From JBDHWI01 sp964590135 (lineage in GTDB: Bacteria > Chloroflexota > Anaerolineae > J036 > Brachytrichaceae), in the NCBI GenBank assembly GCA_964590135.1, contig CAZPVX010000008.1, forward strand, positions 83,164-147,163: a stretch of DNA of 64,000 nt, in the 5' to 3' direction. Numbering within the stretch: position 1 is the stretch's first letter; every line of letters starts with the position of its first letter. Below the pieces are notes generated by a model, which worked only from the letters and a program-made list of their open reading frames with translations, was not told the origin of the DNA and made no database searches. Below, one piece after another: positions 1 through 9,472 of this stretch. A program made the position numbers and the translations under genes.

Positions 1-1
1 G

Positions 2-3000
2 CAGCCACCTGCGCCAGTCCCTGCGCAACCCAACCCCACGCCCGAGATTCTCGTGGGCGAGGTGATAACGCCCGATGCGTCATCCATCCCACAGGAGATG
101 CTGCCAACGGCGCAACCGCTGCCCGCCGGCGAGCCAACCTACGGCACCTTCGCTGAGGACAGCGCCCAGTGCGAGACGCTGATCGGCGAGGAAGTGCCGG
201 CGGCGCTGATGATGTATCTGCGGTGCGGTTTCCTCAATGTGCCTGAGTTGCATGCGCAACCGGACGGCCGGCAAATCAAACTGCCGGTGGTGGTGCTGAG
301 ATCGAGCAGCGCCAACCCCGCACCCGACCCAATCATCGTGCTGCAGGGCGGCCCGGGCGGCAGCGCCATTCGCGATTTCTTCTTCAGCATTCTGCGCGCC
401 GGCTTCCGCGCCGGCGACCGCGACATCATCCTCGTCGATCAGCGCGGCTCGTTTCTGGCGCAACCGTCACTGGCATGCAGCGAATACCGCGATGTGTTGC
501 TGAAGCAATTGCCGCAGGCGGTGCAGGATGCGACTGCCATCGCCGACCGCCAGGCAGCCAGCGAGGCGTGCTTCAAACGCTTGCAGGGCGAGGGGGTGAA
601 TCTCGCCGCATTCAACAGCGCAGAAAACGCGGCCGACATCGCAGCGGTCGCCGGCGCGCTTGGCTACACCGATTACAACTTGTACGGCCTGTCGTACGGC
701 TCGCTGCTCGCGCAACACGTGCTGGCACTGCACCCGCAAAACGTGCGCAGCGTCATTTTGGATGGCGTGTGGCCCCGCAACGGCAGATTCACCCTCGACC
801 GCAACGCGCGCTACCTCGCAGCTTTGCAACGGTTGGATGCGGCGTGCCAGGCCGATGCGCTGTGCAACGCCGAATTCCCCGATTTGCAGAACCGCCTGCT
901 CAAGCTGGTTGACGCGTTGAATGCGAACCCCGTGCCGATGACGCTGAACGCGCGGCTGGACAACCAGTTGGTCGAGCTGCAATCGCCGCTCACCGGCAGC
1001 CGGCTCTTGAGCACGCTGTTCTACATGCTGTACGAGTCAAACACGCTCAGCCGCGCGCCACGCTTGATCGACTTGATCGAAAAGCAGGACTATGAGTATC
1101 TGCGCCGGTTGCGCAGCCGCTACGAGCTGGAGACACTGGATTTGACCACCTTCGGACTCGCCAACTCCATCTACTGCTCCGAAGATTTGAACTACACGCC
1201 GGAGGAAGCGCAGGCCGCAGATGCTGCAGTGCCGGCGCAACTGGCCATCTTCCGCTCGGCGAGCGAGATGCTGAACCTGTGCAAAACATGGCAGGTGCCG
1301 TTGCTGGGCCCTGAGATGAACACGCCCGTTTCAAGCACAGTGCCGACGCTGGTGTTGAATGGCGAGTTCGATCCACTCGCGCCGGCCAGCCTCGCCACCG
1401 ACACCTTGAGCAATCTGACAAAATTGACGACGGTCGAAATTCGCGGCGGCGGACATGGGCAGATCGGTCCCAATGCCTGCGCAGCGCACATTGCCAGCAA
1501 CTTCTTGAATGCGCCGACCACGCCGCTGGAGCCGAAGTGTGCAGCGGATCTGCCGGCGGTGGAATTCAGCACAGCGCAGTTGAAGCTGCAAACATTCACC
1601 GACGTGAACGCCGGCGTCGGCGGTGTGCGACCGCACGGCTGGCTGCAGCTAGGCGCGGGGCTGTTTGCAGATGACGTGACGCCGGCGTCCATCGACTACA
1701 AGGCGCTGGACAATGCCGACCTGACCGATGTGAAGCGGCAGGTGGAAGCCGGCACGCTCAAGCGCACCGAACTTCGCGCAACAAATGGCGTAACGTGGAC
1801 GCTCTACACTGGCGCGAATGACAGCCGGCTGACCGACCTGGCGATTGCAAAAGAGGGCCTGTGGCAGATCCGCATGCTGTCGTCGAATGCGGCGCAGCGC
1901 GACATGCTTTACAGCGGGTTGTTCCTGCCGGCGGTGGATGGATTCATCGCCATCCGCGCGCCCCGGCAAGTGATCACCCTTGCCACCCCGCAGGGCGACG
2001 CCGAGGTGACCAGCCCTGTGGAAGTGGCCGGCACCGTGGCACGCACGCCATTTGAGAACAACCTGGTCTATCGCATCTACAACAGCAGCAACCTGATCAT
2101 CAGCGAGGGGGCGGTGAGCGTGTTGGGGGACATGGGCGCGCCCGGCTCCTTCGTCGTGCAAGCACCGTTTACCGCAACCCAGCGCGAGGCCGGCCGCATC
2201 GAAGTGCTGGATGTCAGCATGGCCGATGGATCCATCATCGCTTCGGCGATGGTCAGCGTCACGCTCACGCCCACCAACATCGAATTGCAGCGCGTGCCAG
2301 TGATCATCACGATTGATTCACCACAGGCCAACAGCGTCGTGACGAGTCCGCTGAACGTCAAGGGCAGCATCTCGCGCACGCCGTTTGAAAATAATCTGGT
2401 ATATCGCGTGGTCGATGCCGCCGGCATAGAAGCGGGCAAAGGTGCAATCACCACCGTCGGCGAACTGGGCAAACCGGCGACCTTCGATGCAACTATCGTC
2501 TTTACGCCGACTGCCGGTGGCGCTGGCCGCATCTTCATCGAAGACGTGAACGCCGCCGGCGGCATGCCGTTTGCCACCGCAGCGATCGACGTGCAGATGG
2601 GCGGGCCGGCGCTGCCTGAGGCGACGGCACCAGCGCAGGTCACCCCGACGGTTGAAGTGACTCCGCCGGCAACTGTGACGCCAACGATTGAGGCGAGCGC
2701 GCCAACACAAGCCGGCCCCGCGCCTCTGCCGCCAGCCACTGCGCTCGATCCAAAGCAATTTGCGCTGAACCCGGCCGGCATTGCGCGGCGCTTGACGAAG
2801 GTGATCGCGCCGGCGGTGGCATTTGTGCCAGACTCACCGCCGCCGCTCAACGGGCTGCCGACGCGAGTGCAATACACCTTCGATCGTGACAAATTGCCGG
2901 ATTACTACACGCCGCTGCAACGGCAACTGCTGATCTTGCCGATCGAGGAATACCGCGCGCTCTTCGCCGGCCGGCCGGCTGAACAGGCCGCCTTCGACAA

Positions 3001-3445
3001 GATCGTGCAGGATATGAAGGGATTGCTGGCAACGCGACCGGCGACGGTGACCAGCGAGATCCCCTTCCTGCCGCAAATCGGCGCGTCGCAGGCGTTGCGC
3101 GCGAAGATCGGTTACATCGACTTTGAGGGCGGCGCATGCGTGCGCTTCATCACAGCCTACAAGCAGGACGTCAGCGCATTCACGGATCAAGACACGTTCT
3201 ACACCTGCCAGGGCCTGAGCAGCGACGGCAAATTCTGGGTGTCATTCACGCACCCGATTGCGTCGACGGCGCTGCCGACGAACTACGACCGCGTGACGCC
3301 GGAGATGCAGAAGCAGATCGAGGCCGACTACGAAGGCTATCTCGCGCGCACCGTCGCCGCCATCGAGAAACTGCCATCGCGCAGTTTCCGGCCCTTTCTG
3401 AGCCGGCTGGACAACGTCATGAAGTCGCTGACGATCAAGCAGTAG
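2..3445 (+). CDS. Alpha/beta hydrolase (TAP-like) with Gmad2-like Ig domains, 5' partial
   Basis: Secreted or envelope-anchored serine hydrolase, probably a peptidase or esterase of the proline iminopeptidase/TAP type. The oxyanion-hole motif GGPGGS and the nucleophile elbow GLSYGS (Ser codon at 692-694) are clear. The TAP-like C-terminal part carries LVLNGEFDPLAP (acid) and GGGHGQ (likely catalytic His). Two repeated modules follow, each with TSPxxVxGxxxRTPFENNLVYR, typical of Gmad2 (spore-germination Ig-like) domains. After them come a Pro/Thr-rich linker near 2590-2720 and an unrecognised C-terminal domain of about 230 aa. The frame is open to the left edge through a Pro-rich stretch, so the GTG at 53 is probably internal and the signal peptide lies outside the window. 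It converges on the SH3b gene. The substrate is unknown. Confidence 0.85.
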   Translation, partial: QPPAPVPAQPNPTPEILVGEVITPDASSIPQEMLPTAQPLPAGEPTYGTFAEDSAQCETLIGEEVPAALMMYLRCGFLNVPELHAQPDGRQIKLPVVVLRSSSANPAPDPIIVLQGGPGGSAIRDFFFSILRAGFRAGDRDIILVDQRGSFLAQPSLACSEYRDVLLKQLPQAVQDATAIADRQAASEACFKRLQGEGVNLAAFNSAENAADIAAVAGALGYTDYNLYGLSYGSLLAQHVLALHPQNVRSVILDGVWPRNGRFTLDRNARYLAALQRLDAACQADALCNAEFPDLQNRLLKLVDALNANPVPMTLNARLDNQLVELQSPLTGSRLLSTLFYMLYESNTLSRAPRLIDLIEKQDYEYLRRLRSRYELETLDLTTFGLANSIYCSEDLNYTPEEAQAADAAVPAQLAIFRSASEMLNLCKTWQVPLLGPEMNTPVSSTVPTLVLNGEFDPLAPASLATDTLSNLTKLTTVEIRGGGHGQIGPNACAAHIASNFLNAPTTPLEPKCAADLPAVEFSTAQLKLQTFTDVNAGVGGVRPHGWLQLGAGLFADDVTPASIDYKALDNADLTDVKRQVEAGTLKRTELRATNGVTWTLYTGANDSRLTDLAIAKEGLWQIRMLSSNAAQRDMLYSGLFLPAVDGFIAIRAPRQVITLATPQGDAEVTSPVEVAGTVARTPFENNLVYRIYNSSNLIISEGAVSVLGDMGAPGSFVVQAPFTATQREAGRIEVLDVSMADGSIIASAMVSVTLTPTNIELQRVPVIITIDSPQANSVVTSPLNVKGSISRTPFENNLVYRVVDAAGIEAGKGAITTVGELGKPATFDATIVFTPTAGGAGRIFIEDVNAAGGMPFATAAIDVQMGGPALPEATAPAQVTPTVEVTPPATVTPTIEASAPTQAGPAPLPPATALDPKQFALNPAGIARRLTKVIAPAVAFVPDSPPPLNGLPTRVQYTFDRDKLPDYYTPLQRQLLILPIEEYRALFAGRPAEQAAFDKIVQDMKGLLATRPATVTSEIPFLPQIGASQALRAKIGYIDFEGGACVRFITAYKQDVSAFTDQDTFYTCQGLSSDGKFWVSFTHPIASTALPTNYDRVTPEMQKQIEADYEGYLARTVAAIEKLPSRSFRPFLSRLDNVMKSLTIKQ

Positions 3446-3472
3446 AGGCGGCCAGTTCGGTCGCCCCTACTG
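3440..3472. terminator. Palindromic repeat between convergent genes, carrying both stop codons
   Basis: Arms 3440-3453 and 3459-3472 pair over 14 positions with one mismatch and one G-T wobble. Each arm reads CAGTAG outward-in, so the same palindrome supplies the final Gln codon and TAG stop of the + strand hydrolase and of the - strand SH3b gene. It probably acts as a bidirectional terminator and looks like an inserted repeat unit. Confidence 0.6.
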
Positions 3473-4642
3473 CGAAACCGAAGCAGTGAAGATGCCAACG
3501 CTGACGCTGCGTTCGGTCATGCGGCCATCAGTGCCGGTGATGCGCAGGATATATTGCGTGGTGTTTTTGGGGCAAACGGTCATGTTGCCGTCTGGCCCCA
3601 CCACCGAATTGGACGAATTCGATGTGTCGAACAGCGTGATGTTGTTGAACGGGCCAGCCACCTGCCATGTCAGCACCGCGCAGCCGCCGCGTTGAATGTT
3701 GTTCGGGCTGGCAGCAAAGGCGATGGCTGAGTCGGCGCTGGCAGACGTGACTGCAACCGTGACATACCAGTCCAACGCCTGCCCATCGTTGTAGACCACC
3801 CGCAAGCGATACGTCGTTGTGCTGTTCGGGCAAACCTGCCGCGAATCTGTGCCGCTCACCCCTTGCGCGCTTGCCCCATCCCAGAAGAAAACTGCTCGCA
3901 CATCGGTGATGTTCCAGCGCAGCAGGGTGCATTGTCCGGGCATTACTGAGTAGGCCTCGGCGCGGAAATTCGGGTTGGGCAACTGATTGATATTGGGGTT
4001 GACGTTGATCGTGAGCGCTTCCTCGAACACCGAGCCATCCAGCCGCTGCACGCGCAAGCGATAGGTTGTGGTTACGCCTGGGCAGACACTTTGCGTCGAT
4101 GCGCCTGGCACATTGATCTGATATTGGCCGGCGATCAACCACACACCGGCAACCTCGCTCACATTCCAACGCAACATTGTGCATTGGCCTTGCGTGAGTG
4201 TCGTGGTATCGGCGGTGAAATTGGCCTGACTGGGGCCGGGCATGGGTGTGGTCGCCGGCGGCGGCGGCGCCGGCACCACCGGCACGCTGCCCATGCAACT
4301 GGTCGCCATCAATTGCCCAAACACCCAACCTTCGCGTCCGTTGAACAAAATGCGATACCACGAGTTGTCGACCAGCCGGCCCGTAACCTGCACGCTTTGA
4401 CCGGCGATGAGTGTGCCAATGGGCGGCTCGAAGGCCTGGCTGGGGCCGCTGCGCACATTCACCTGCCCCATCGCGGTGGCCGCCGGCACACAAGTTTGAG
4501 CGACGGCGATTCCACGCGCAGTTGGCTGCGCAAAGGTGAGCAGGAGCGCCGGCAATGCCACAGACAGCATGAGGCCGATGCTCCACATGAGCCGGCGGCG
4601 CATGGAACTGGTTGATGTTCGAGGCGATTCGGTTTTGTTCAC
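3467..4642 (-). CDS. Secreted protein with SH3b domain and three Ig-like repeats
   Basis: N-terminal basic/hydrophobic signal sequence (RRRLMWSIGLMLSVALPALL) is followed by a bacterial SH3 domain (VNVRSGPS, then WYRILFNGREGWVFG), which in this family binds cell wall or protein ligands. Three repeats of about 85 aa follow, each with a Cys early (GQCTMLRWN, GQCTLLRWN, GGCAVLTWQ) and a Cys late (VCPGVTTTYRLRV and variants), so each repeat probably has one disulfide. I chose GTG at 4642 because GGGAG lies 7 nt upstream; a TTG 6 nt further out and an ATG at 4603 are alternatives. No catalytic motif is seen. Probably an extracellular adhesive or wall-associated protein. Confidence 0.75.
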   Translation of the reverse strand: MNKTESPRTSTSSMRRRLMWSIGLMLSVALPALLLTFAQPTARGIAVAQTCVPAATAMGQVNVRSGPSQAFEPPIGTLIAGQSVQVTGRLVDNSWYRILFNGREGWVFGQLMATSCMGSVPVVPAPPPPATTPMPGPSQANFTADTTTLTQGQCTMLRWNVSEVAGVWLIAGQYQINVPGASTQSVCPGVTTTYRLRVQRLDGSVFEEALTINVNPNINQLPNPNFRAEAYSVMPGQCTLLRWNITDVRAVFFWDGASAQGVSGTDSRQVCPNSTTTYRLRVVYNDGQALDWYVTVAVTSASADSAIAFAASPNNIQRGGCAVLTWQVAGPFNNITLFDTSNSSNSVVGPDGNMTVCPKNTTQYILRITGTDGRMTERSVSVGIFTASVSQ

Positions 4643-4676
4643 AATCAAGCTCCCGCGCGTGCGCGCTGTGCTGATT

Positions 4677-5177
4677 CTAGCGGAGTGTGTGCGTTTGCAC
4701 CGTCATCTGCCACTGATACGTGCGCTGTTGCAGCGACCAGCGCGACTTGATGTATTCCAGCACCGCTTCCATCTGGCGCTGGCTGAGTTGATCCTTGAAC
4801 GCCGGCATATCGCTGGGGATCGTGCCACCGGAGCCGTTGCCACCATCGTGGATGATGCTGAGGAGCAGCGCATCAGGGTGATGCCAGGTGTGGCCGCTAT
4901 CGTCGTGCGGCGGCGCAGGGTATTTGCCGCTGGGCAGCGGCTGCTTCCAGTTTGGCTGGCCTTCAAGATTCGCGCCGTGACACGACGCGCAGTATTGCGC
5001 GTAAAGCGGCTGACCTTCAGCGACGAGATCGGCACGCAAGGCCGGCAATGGCGGCAGGGTGGGCTCGACTGACGTTGGCGGGCCGGCGGGCGTGGGAGTG
5101 GCGCCAGCGCACGCCACCAATGCGGCCATGCAGAACATTGTGATGCAAAGCTTGATCGACAAGACGCGAAATTTCAT
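4677..5177 (-). CDS. Lipoprotein c-type cytochrome
   Basis: Class I cytochrome c, a periplasmic or outer-face electron carrier. A lipoprotein signal peptide ends in the lipobox LVAC (Cys23) and is followed by a Pro/Thr-rich linker. The haem site is CASCH (residues 63-67), and a likely axial Met is in SDMPAF near residue 124. Length 166 aa from ATG 5177; the longer upstream frame gives a poor N-terminus with no signal. No oxidase or dehydrogenase partner is adjacent, so its redox partner cannot be inferred. It is divergent from the aldo/keto reductase gene. Confidence 0.85.
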   Translation of the reverse strand: MKFRVLSIKLCITMFCMAALVACAGATPTPAGPPTSVEPTLPPLPALRADLVAEGQPLYAQYCASCHGANLEGQPNWKQPLPSGKYPAPPHDDSGHTWHHPDALLLSIIHDGGNGSGGTIPSDMPAFKDQLSQRQMEAVLEYIKSRWSLQQRTYQWQMTVQTHTLR

Positions 5178-5251
5178 GCCGGCGAATGGTAGCAGGTCGC
5201 GATGTTGCCCCCAGTGCGAACCCTCTCCATCACGCTGCATCATCGCTACGT

Positions 5252-5257
5252 TAAAAT
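5252..5257 (+). promoter_or_regulatory. -10 box TAAAAT, exactly 6 nt before ATG
   Basis: TAAAAT at 5252-5257, then six bases, then the ATG at 5264. If transcription starts 7 nt after the -10 box, the A of the ATG is +1 and the mRNA is leaderless. No convincing -35 was seen. Confidence 0.5.
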
Positions 5258-5263
5258 CTACGC

Positions 5264-6091
5264 ATGACCATCCCAAACCTGCGCCTGAACGATGGGCATC
5301 TCATGCCTCAGATCGGACTTGGCACTGCCTCACTGAACGATGAAGCCATCGCGCCGGTCGTTGTGAATGCCATCGCAGCTGGCTACCGCCACATCGACAC
5401 CGCCTTCCGCTATGGCAACCAGCGCGGCGTGGGCAAGGGCGTGCGTGACAGCGGCATCGACCGCGCCGAATTGTTCATCACCACCAAGCTGGATGGCGAG
5501 TTTCAGGGCAATGAGCGCGCCATCGCCGGCCTCGATGAGTGCCTGCGCCAACTCGGCATGGAATATGTCGATCTGCTTCTCATTCACTGGCCGCTGCCGC
5601 AAAAAGGGGAATACATTTCCACTTGGAAGACATTTGAAAAGCTGCGCGAGTCTGGCAAGGTGCGCTCAATTGGCGTCTCCAATTTCAAGCCGGCGCACCT
5701 CGACCACTTGCTGGCCGAGACCAACGTGCGGCCAGTGGCGAATCAGATTCAACTCAGCCCGCGCATCACGCGCGCCGATCATGTCGCCTACGACCGCGCG
5801 CACAACATCGTGACAGTGGCATGGAGCCCGCTGGGGCCTGGGAGTGACCTGATGAGCGAGCCGGCGCTGCAGGCAATTGGCAAGAAATATGGCAAATCGC
5901 CGGCGCAGATCATCCTGCGCTGGAACATCGAGATCGGTGTCGCGGCCATCCCACGCTCATCCAATCCCGAGCGGCTGGCGCAAAACCTCAACGTCATTGA
6001 CTTCGCACTCACCCCGGACGAAGTCGCCGCCATCTCCGCGCTGGACACCGGCGCAGAAAAGCGCGTCGACTCCGACACGATGGGGCACTAA
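5264..6091 (+). CDS. Aldo/keto reductase (2,5-diketo-gluconate reductase type)
   Basis: NADPH-dependent reductase of small carbonyl compounds, cytosolic. The full AKR catalytic tetrad is visible: Asp45 and Tyr50 in HIDTAFRYGNQ, Lys75 in TTKLDG, His108 in LLIHWPLP. The signature SIGVSNFKPAHL and the cofactor-site region IPRSSNPERLAQN are present. Length 275 aa is normal for the family. It has no SD and probably a leaderless start. purK follows 16 nt downstream on the same strand, so they may be co-transcribed, though no functional link is evident. The true substrate cannot be read from sequence. Confidence 0.9.
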   Translation: MTIPNLRLNDGHLMPQIGLGTASLNDEAIAPVVVNAIAAGYRHIDTAFRYGNQRGVGKGVRDSGIDRAELFITTKLDGEFQGNERAIAGLDECLRQLGMEYVDLLLIHWPLPQKGEYISTWKTFEKLRESGKVRSIGVSNFKPAHLDHLLAETNVRPVANQIQLSPRITRADHVAYDRAHNIVTVAWSPLGPGSDLMSEPALQAIGKKYGKSPAQIILRWNIEIGVAAIPRSSNPERLAQNLNVIDFALTPDEVAAISALDTGAEKRVDSDTMGH

Positions 6092-6107
6092 ACAATAAAC
6101 CAACCAC

Positions 6108-7247
6108 ATGACCACACTTGGCATTTTGGGTGGCGGGCAACTGGCCCGCATGTTGGCCCAAGCGGCGCAACGCATCGGCGTAAACGTCGCTATCCTTGAC
6201 GAAGACGAATTCAGCCCCGCCTCGCAGGTGACAGCGCTGGGCATCGAAGGCTCATGGCAGGATCGTGACACGCTCGATGCCTTCATCGCCGGCGTGGATG
6301 CGATCACGATTGAGAGTGAATTCGTGCCGGCGGAGATCATCGCGCACATCGAATCGCGCGGCCGGCGCGTCTTCCCATCCTCTGCAACCCTCGCCAAACT
6401 GCAGGATAAATTCACGCAGAAGCAAACGCTGAACGCCGCCGGCCTACCAACGGTTGCGTTCGCTGCGGTCGATTCACTCGACGCATTGAAAGCGTTTGGC
6501 CGCGAGCATGGCTATCCCATCGTGTTGAAGACGCGCACGCTCGGTTACGATGGCTATGGCAACGCCATCATTGAGCGCGAAGGCAACGCGCAAGCCGAAT
6601 GGGAAAGGCTGAGCGCCGCCGGCCGCGCGCTGCTGGCCGAGGCGTTCGCCAAGTTCAAACGCGAGATCGCCATCATCATCGCGCGCGATGAGAAGGGCAA
6701 TATCAAACACTACCCAGTCGTGGAGACATTGCAACTGGGCGGGCGCTGCCATGTGGTGCGCGCCAACGAGAAGGGCTTCGATCATCCGGCGGTCGAGATT
6801 GGCCGCAAACTGGTCGAAAGCGTAAATGGCGTCGGCGTGTTCGGCATTGAAATGTTCGAGATGCCTGATGGCACGATCCTGATCAACGAGGTTGCACCGC
6901 GCGTCCACAACAGCGGGCATTACTCCATCGAGGCGTGCATCACCTCACAGTTTGAGAATCATGTCCGCGCAGTGCTGGGCCTGCCGCTCGGCTGGACCGA
7001 CATGGTGAAGCGCAACGCGGTGATGGTGAACCTGCTGGCGCAAAAGAATACGATGCCGCTGCCACGCGACTTCGACAAGGCGCTGCAACTGAAGGGCGCG
7101 CGCCTGCACTGGTATGGCAAGCGCGAGGCGCGCGAAGGTCGCAAGATGGGGCACATCACAGCGCTGCACGACAACGACGCCGAGGCCGAGCGCATTGCGC
7201 GCACGAGCGCCGGCACGCTGATGGATGCAATCGAATGGTTCCTGTAA
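6108..7247 (+). CDS. purK: N5-carboxyaminoimidazole ribonucleotide synthase
   Basis: Second-stage purine biosynthesis enzyme: ATP plus bicarbonate plus AIR give N5-CAIR. N-terminal GILGGGQLARML (Rossmann-like nucleotide binding), then ATP-grasp with KTRTLGYDGYGN, the metal-ligand region GVFGIEMFEM..ILINEVAPRVHNSGH, and the PurK C-terminal lobe (LHWYGKREAREGRKMGHI). 379 aa is normal. The usual partner purE is not in the window. It starts at ATG 6108, 16 nt after the aldo/keto reductase stop. Confidence 0.95.
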   Translation: MTTLGILGGGQLARMLAQAAQRIGVNVAILDEDEFSPASQVTALGIEGSWQDRDTLDAFIAGVDAITIESEFVPAEIIAHIESRGRRVFPSSATLAKLQDKFTQKQTLNAAGLPTVAFAAVDSLDALKAFGREHGYPIVLKTRTLGYDGYGNAIIEREGNAQAEWERLSAAGRALLAEAFAKFKREIAIIIARDEKGNIKHYPVVETLQLGGRCHVVRANEKGFDHPAVEIGRKLVESVNGVGVFGIEMFEMPDGTILINEVAPRVHNSGHYSIEACITSQFENHVRAVLGLPLGWTDMVKRNAVMVNLLAQKNTMPLPRDFDKALQLKGARLHWYGKREAREGRKMGHITALHDNDAEAERIARTSAGTLMDAIEWFL

Positions 7248-7292
7248 CGAATGCCTGCCGGCGGATCCTTGTGACTTCCAAACTTTATATCC

Positions 7293-8144
7293 ATGACCAA
7301 CACCGACCTCAAGACTGTCGAACTCTTCGCCATCGGCAACGAACTCCTCGTCGGACAAGTCCTCGACACCAACTCGCACTGGCTCATCCGCATGATCACC
7401 GGTGCAGGCGCGCGCGTCAACCGCGCGGCGATGATCCGTGACGACTTTGACCACATCGGCGATGAAATCCTCGCTGCGCTGCGGCGCGGCCCGCGCCTGG
7501 TCATCACCACCGGCGGCCTCGGCCCCACCGATGACGACATGACCATGCGCGCCATCGCCCGCGCGCTGAAGCTCGAGTTGCGCGAAGACCCCATCGCGCT
7601 GGAGATGGTGCGCCGGCGCTACGAATACATCGCCACCATCCGCGAGAACTTCAGCACCGAGTTGAACGAGCCGCGCCGCAAGATGGCGTTGTTTCCAGCC
7701 GGCGGCGCGCCCCTGAACAACCCCAGCGGCGCAGCGCCGGCGCTCGCGCTCGACGTGAAGTCGAATCACCCAGATGGCGTCACAACCATCGTGTGCCTGC
7801 CGGGCGTGCCGAGCGAGATGAAGGATATTTTCAGCACATCATTGCAACCGGTGCTGGAGCACACGATAGGCGCCGGCGGCTACATCGAGCGCACGATCGT
7901 GCTGGATCGCGGCGACGAGTCGCGCATTGCCGAGGTGTTAAAGACGGTGCAGGATCGTCACCCGAAGGTCTATGTGAAAAGTCGTGGCCAGAAACTCGAA
8001 GATGGACTGCACCTCACTGTCGTGCTGTCCATCGGCGGCGACAACCTGACCATGATCCGGCAGGAGGTGACCATCACCGAAGAGGAAGCGACTCTCGAAC
8101 TCACGCGCATTGGCTACTCGATCAAGCGCGTTGTAGAGTCCTGA
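7293..8144 (+). CDS. cinA: CinA-type molybdopterin-binding-fold protein, lacking the PncC domain
   Basis: N-terminal MoaB/Mog-fold (CinA_MocF) domain with ELFAIGNELLVGQVLDTNS and ITTGGLGPTDDDMT, a conserved PCLPGVPSEM-like block (VCLPGVPSEMKDIF), then a KH-like subdomain (YVKSRGQKLEDGLHLTV). Members with this domain act as nucleotide (ADP-ribose type) pyrophosphatases. At 283 aa it lacks the C-terminal nicotinamide-nucleotide deamidase domain of full-length CinA (about 410 aa); the stop appears genuine and is followed by repeats, not by a broken PncC frame. sucC follows. Confidence 0.85.
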   Translation: MTNTDLKTVELFAIGNELLVGQVLDTNSHWLIRMITGAGARVNRAAMIRDDFDHIGDEILAALRRGPRLVITTGGLGPTDDDMTMRAIARALKLELREDPIALEMVRRRYEYIATIRENFSTELNEPRRKMALFPAGGAPLNNPSGAAPALALDVKSNHPDGVTTIVCLPGVPSEMKDIFSTSLQPVLEHTIGAGGYIERTIVLDRGDESRIAEVLKTVQDRHPKVYVKSRGQKLEDGLHLTVVLSIGGDNLTMIRQEVTITEEEATLELTRIGYSIKRVVES

Positions 8145-8189
8145 CAAATTGTGAGTGGCCGGACAATCGGCCGAATTGTGGATTTCAGC

Positions 8190-8240
8190 TTGCGGAGTGC
8201 ACTACAATCCCCAATCTGTAATCTCAAATCTCCAAGCAAT
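8190..8240 (+). repeat. Interspersed AATCTCAAATC-type repeat before sucC
   Basis: AT-rich segment with CAATCTGTAATCTCAAATCTCC ending at the sucC ATG. Similar segments occur inside hisC (near 11900), after hisH (16730-16798), before rsmI (13267-13315) and inside the YfhO-like gene (near 22865). Confidence 0.4.
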
Positions 8241-9386
8241 ATGAAACTTCACGAATACCAATCCAAGAAAATCTTTGGCACATTTGGCGTGCCGGTGCCA
8301 CAGGGCATCGTGGCCGAGACGCCGACCGAGGCGCGCAATGCTGCGCGTGAGATCGGGTTGCCAGTGGTGATCAAGTCACAGGTGCTGGTGGGCGGGCGCG
8401 GCAAGGCCGGCGGCGTGAAGGTCGCCAAGACGCTCGAAGAAGTCGAGGCAAAAGCCGAGCAGATTCTGGCGCTCAACATCAAGGGGCTGCCGGTGCGCAA
8501 GGTGTTGATCGACCCGGCTGCCGACATTCGCAATGAGATCTATCTTGGCATCGTGATCGACCGCGCACAGCGCCGCGCCGTGCTGATGGCGAGCGCTGCC
8601 GGCGGCGTGGACATCGAAGAGGTCGCTGCTACCACGCCAGAGAAAATCGTGCGTGTGCCGATCGATCCGTTCGTCGGCCTGCCGGATTACCTCGCCCGCG
8701 ACGTCGCCGCCGCCATCGGCCTCTCACGCGAGTACTGGACAGATTTCGTGAAGATTGCAAAGGGGCTGGCGCAGGCGTTCGTGGCAAACGACGCCTCACT
8801 GGCCGAGATCAACCCGCTTGCCATCGTCGGCACTGCCGACGGCAAGACGCGCTTGATGGCATTGGACGGCAAGATGGTGATCGACGACAACGCCATCTTC
8901 CGCCACCCCGATCTGGCTGCGCAGCGCGACCCCGACGAGGAGAGCGAGGCTGAGAAAAAGGCGCGCAATGCCGAGTTGAATTTCGTTTCACTGGATGGTG
9001 ACATCGGCTGTCTGGTCAATGGCGCCGGCCTGGCGATGGCGACACTCGATATCATCCAGCATTTCGGCGGCAAGCCGGCGAACTTCCTCGATGTGGCCGG
9101 CGGCGCAAAGGCCGACAAGGTCGCCGCCGCCCTGCGCATCATCCTGGCCGACCCGAATGTGAAAGTGGTGATGTTCAACATCTTCGGCGGCATCACGCGC
9201 TGCGATGAGGTGGCGCGCGGCATCGTGACCGCCATCGAAGAGGTAAAACCGAGCGTGCCGTTCGTGGCGCGCATCACGGGCACGAACCAGGAAGAAGGCA
9301 ACCGCATCCTCGCCAGCGCGAACCTCGCCACCGCCAGCAGCGCCGCCGAAGCCGCGCAGAAGGCTGTGGCATTGGCAAAAGGCTGA
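8241..9386 (+). CDS. sucC: Succinate-CoA ligase (ADP-forming), beta subunit
   Basis: TCA-cycle enzyme; the beta subunit carries the ATP-grasp nucleotide site and part of the succinate site. MKLHEYQSKKIFGTFGVPVP is the classical N-terminus, so ATG 8241 was chosen over the longer in-frame GTG at 8151, which only reads through a repeat. QVLVGGRGKAGGVK, EINPLAIV, GLAMATLDIIQHFGG and FNIFGGITRCDEVA are all present. 381 aa is normal. Its partner sucD is not adjacent but about 9.6 kb downstream on the same strand, beyond the his genes. Confidence 0.96.
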   Translation: MKLHEYQSKKIFGTFGVPVPQGIVAETPTEARNAAREIGLPVVIKSQVLVGGRGKAGGVKVAKTLEEVEAKAEQILALNIKGLPVRKVLIDPAADIRNEIYLGIVIDRAQRRAVLMASAAGGVDIEEVAATTPEKIVRVPIDPFVGLPDYLARDVAAAIGLSREYWTDFVKIAKGLAQAFVANDASLAEINPLAIVGTADGKTRLMALDGKMVIDDNAIFRHPDLAAQRDPDEESEAEKKARNAELNFVSLDGDIGCLVNGAGLAMATLDIIQHFGGKPANFLDVAGGAKADKVAAALRIILADPNVKVVMFNIFGGITRCDEVARGIVTAIEEVKPSVPFVARITGTNQEEGNRILASANLATASSAAEAAQKAVALAKG

Positions 9387-9415
9387 CCCCAAGCAAGGGA
9401 GAAAATGGGAAAGCA

Positions 9416-9444
9416 AGAAGGTGGGCAAATGTGACTCACCTTCT
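9416..9444 (+). repeat. Hairpin between sucC and hisG
   Basis: AGAAGGTG (9416-9423) and CACCTTCT (9437-9444) form an 8-bp stem 29 nt upstream of the hisG ATG. It could be a weak terminator after sucC or an attenuator for hisG. There is no U-run. Confidence 0.35.
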
Positions 9445-9472
9445 CGTTTTCTCAGCGTCTCACTCTCTCGCA

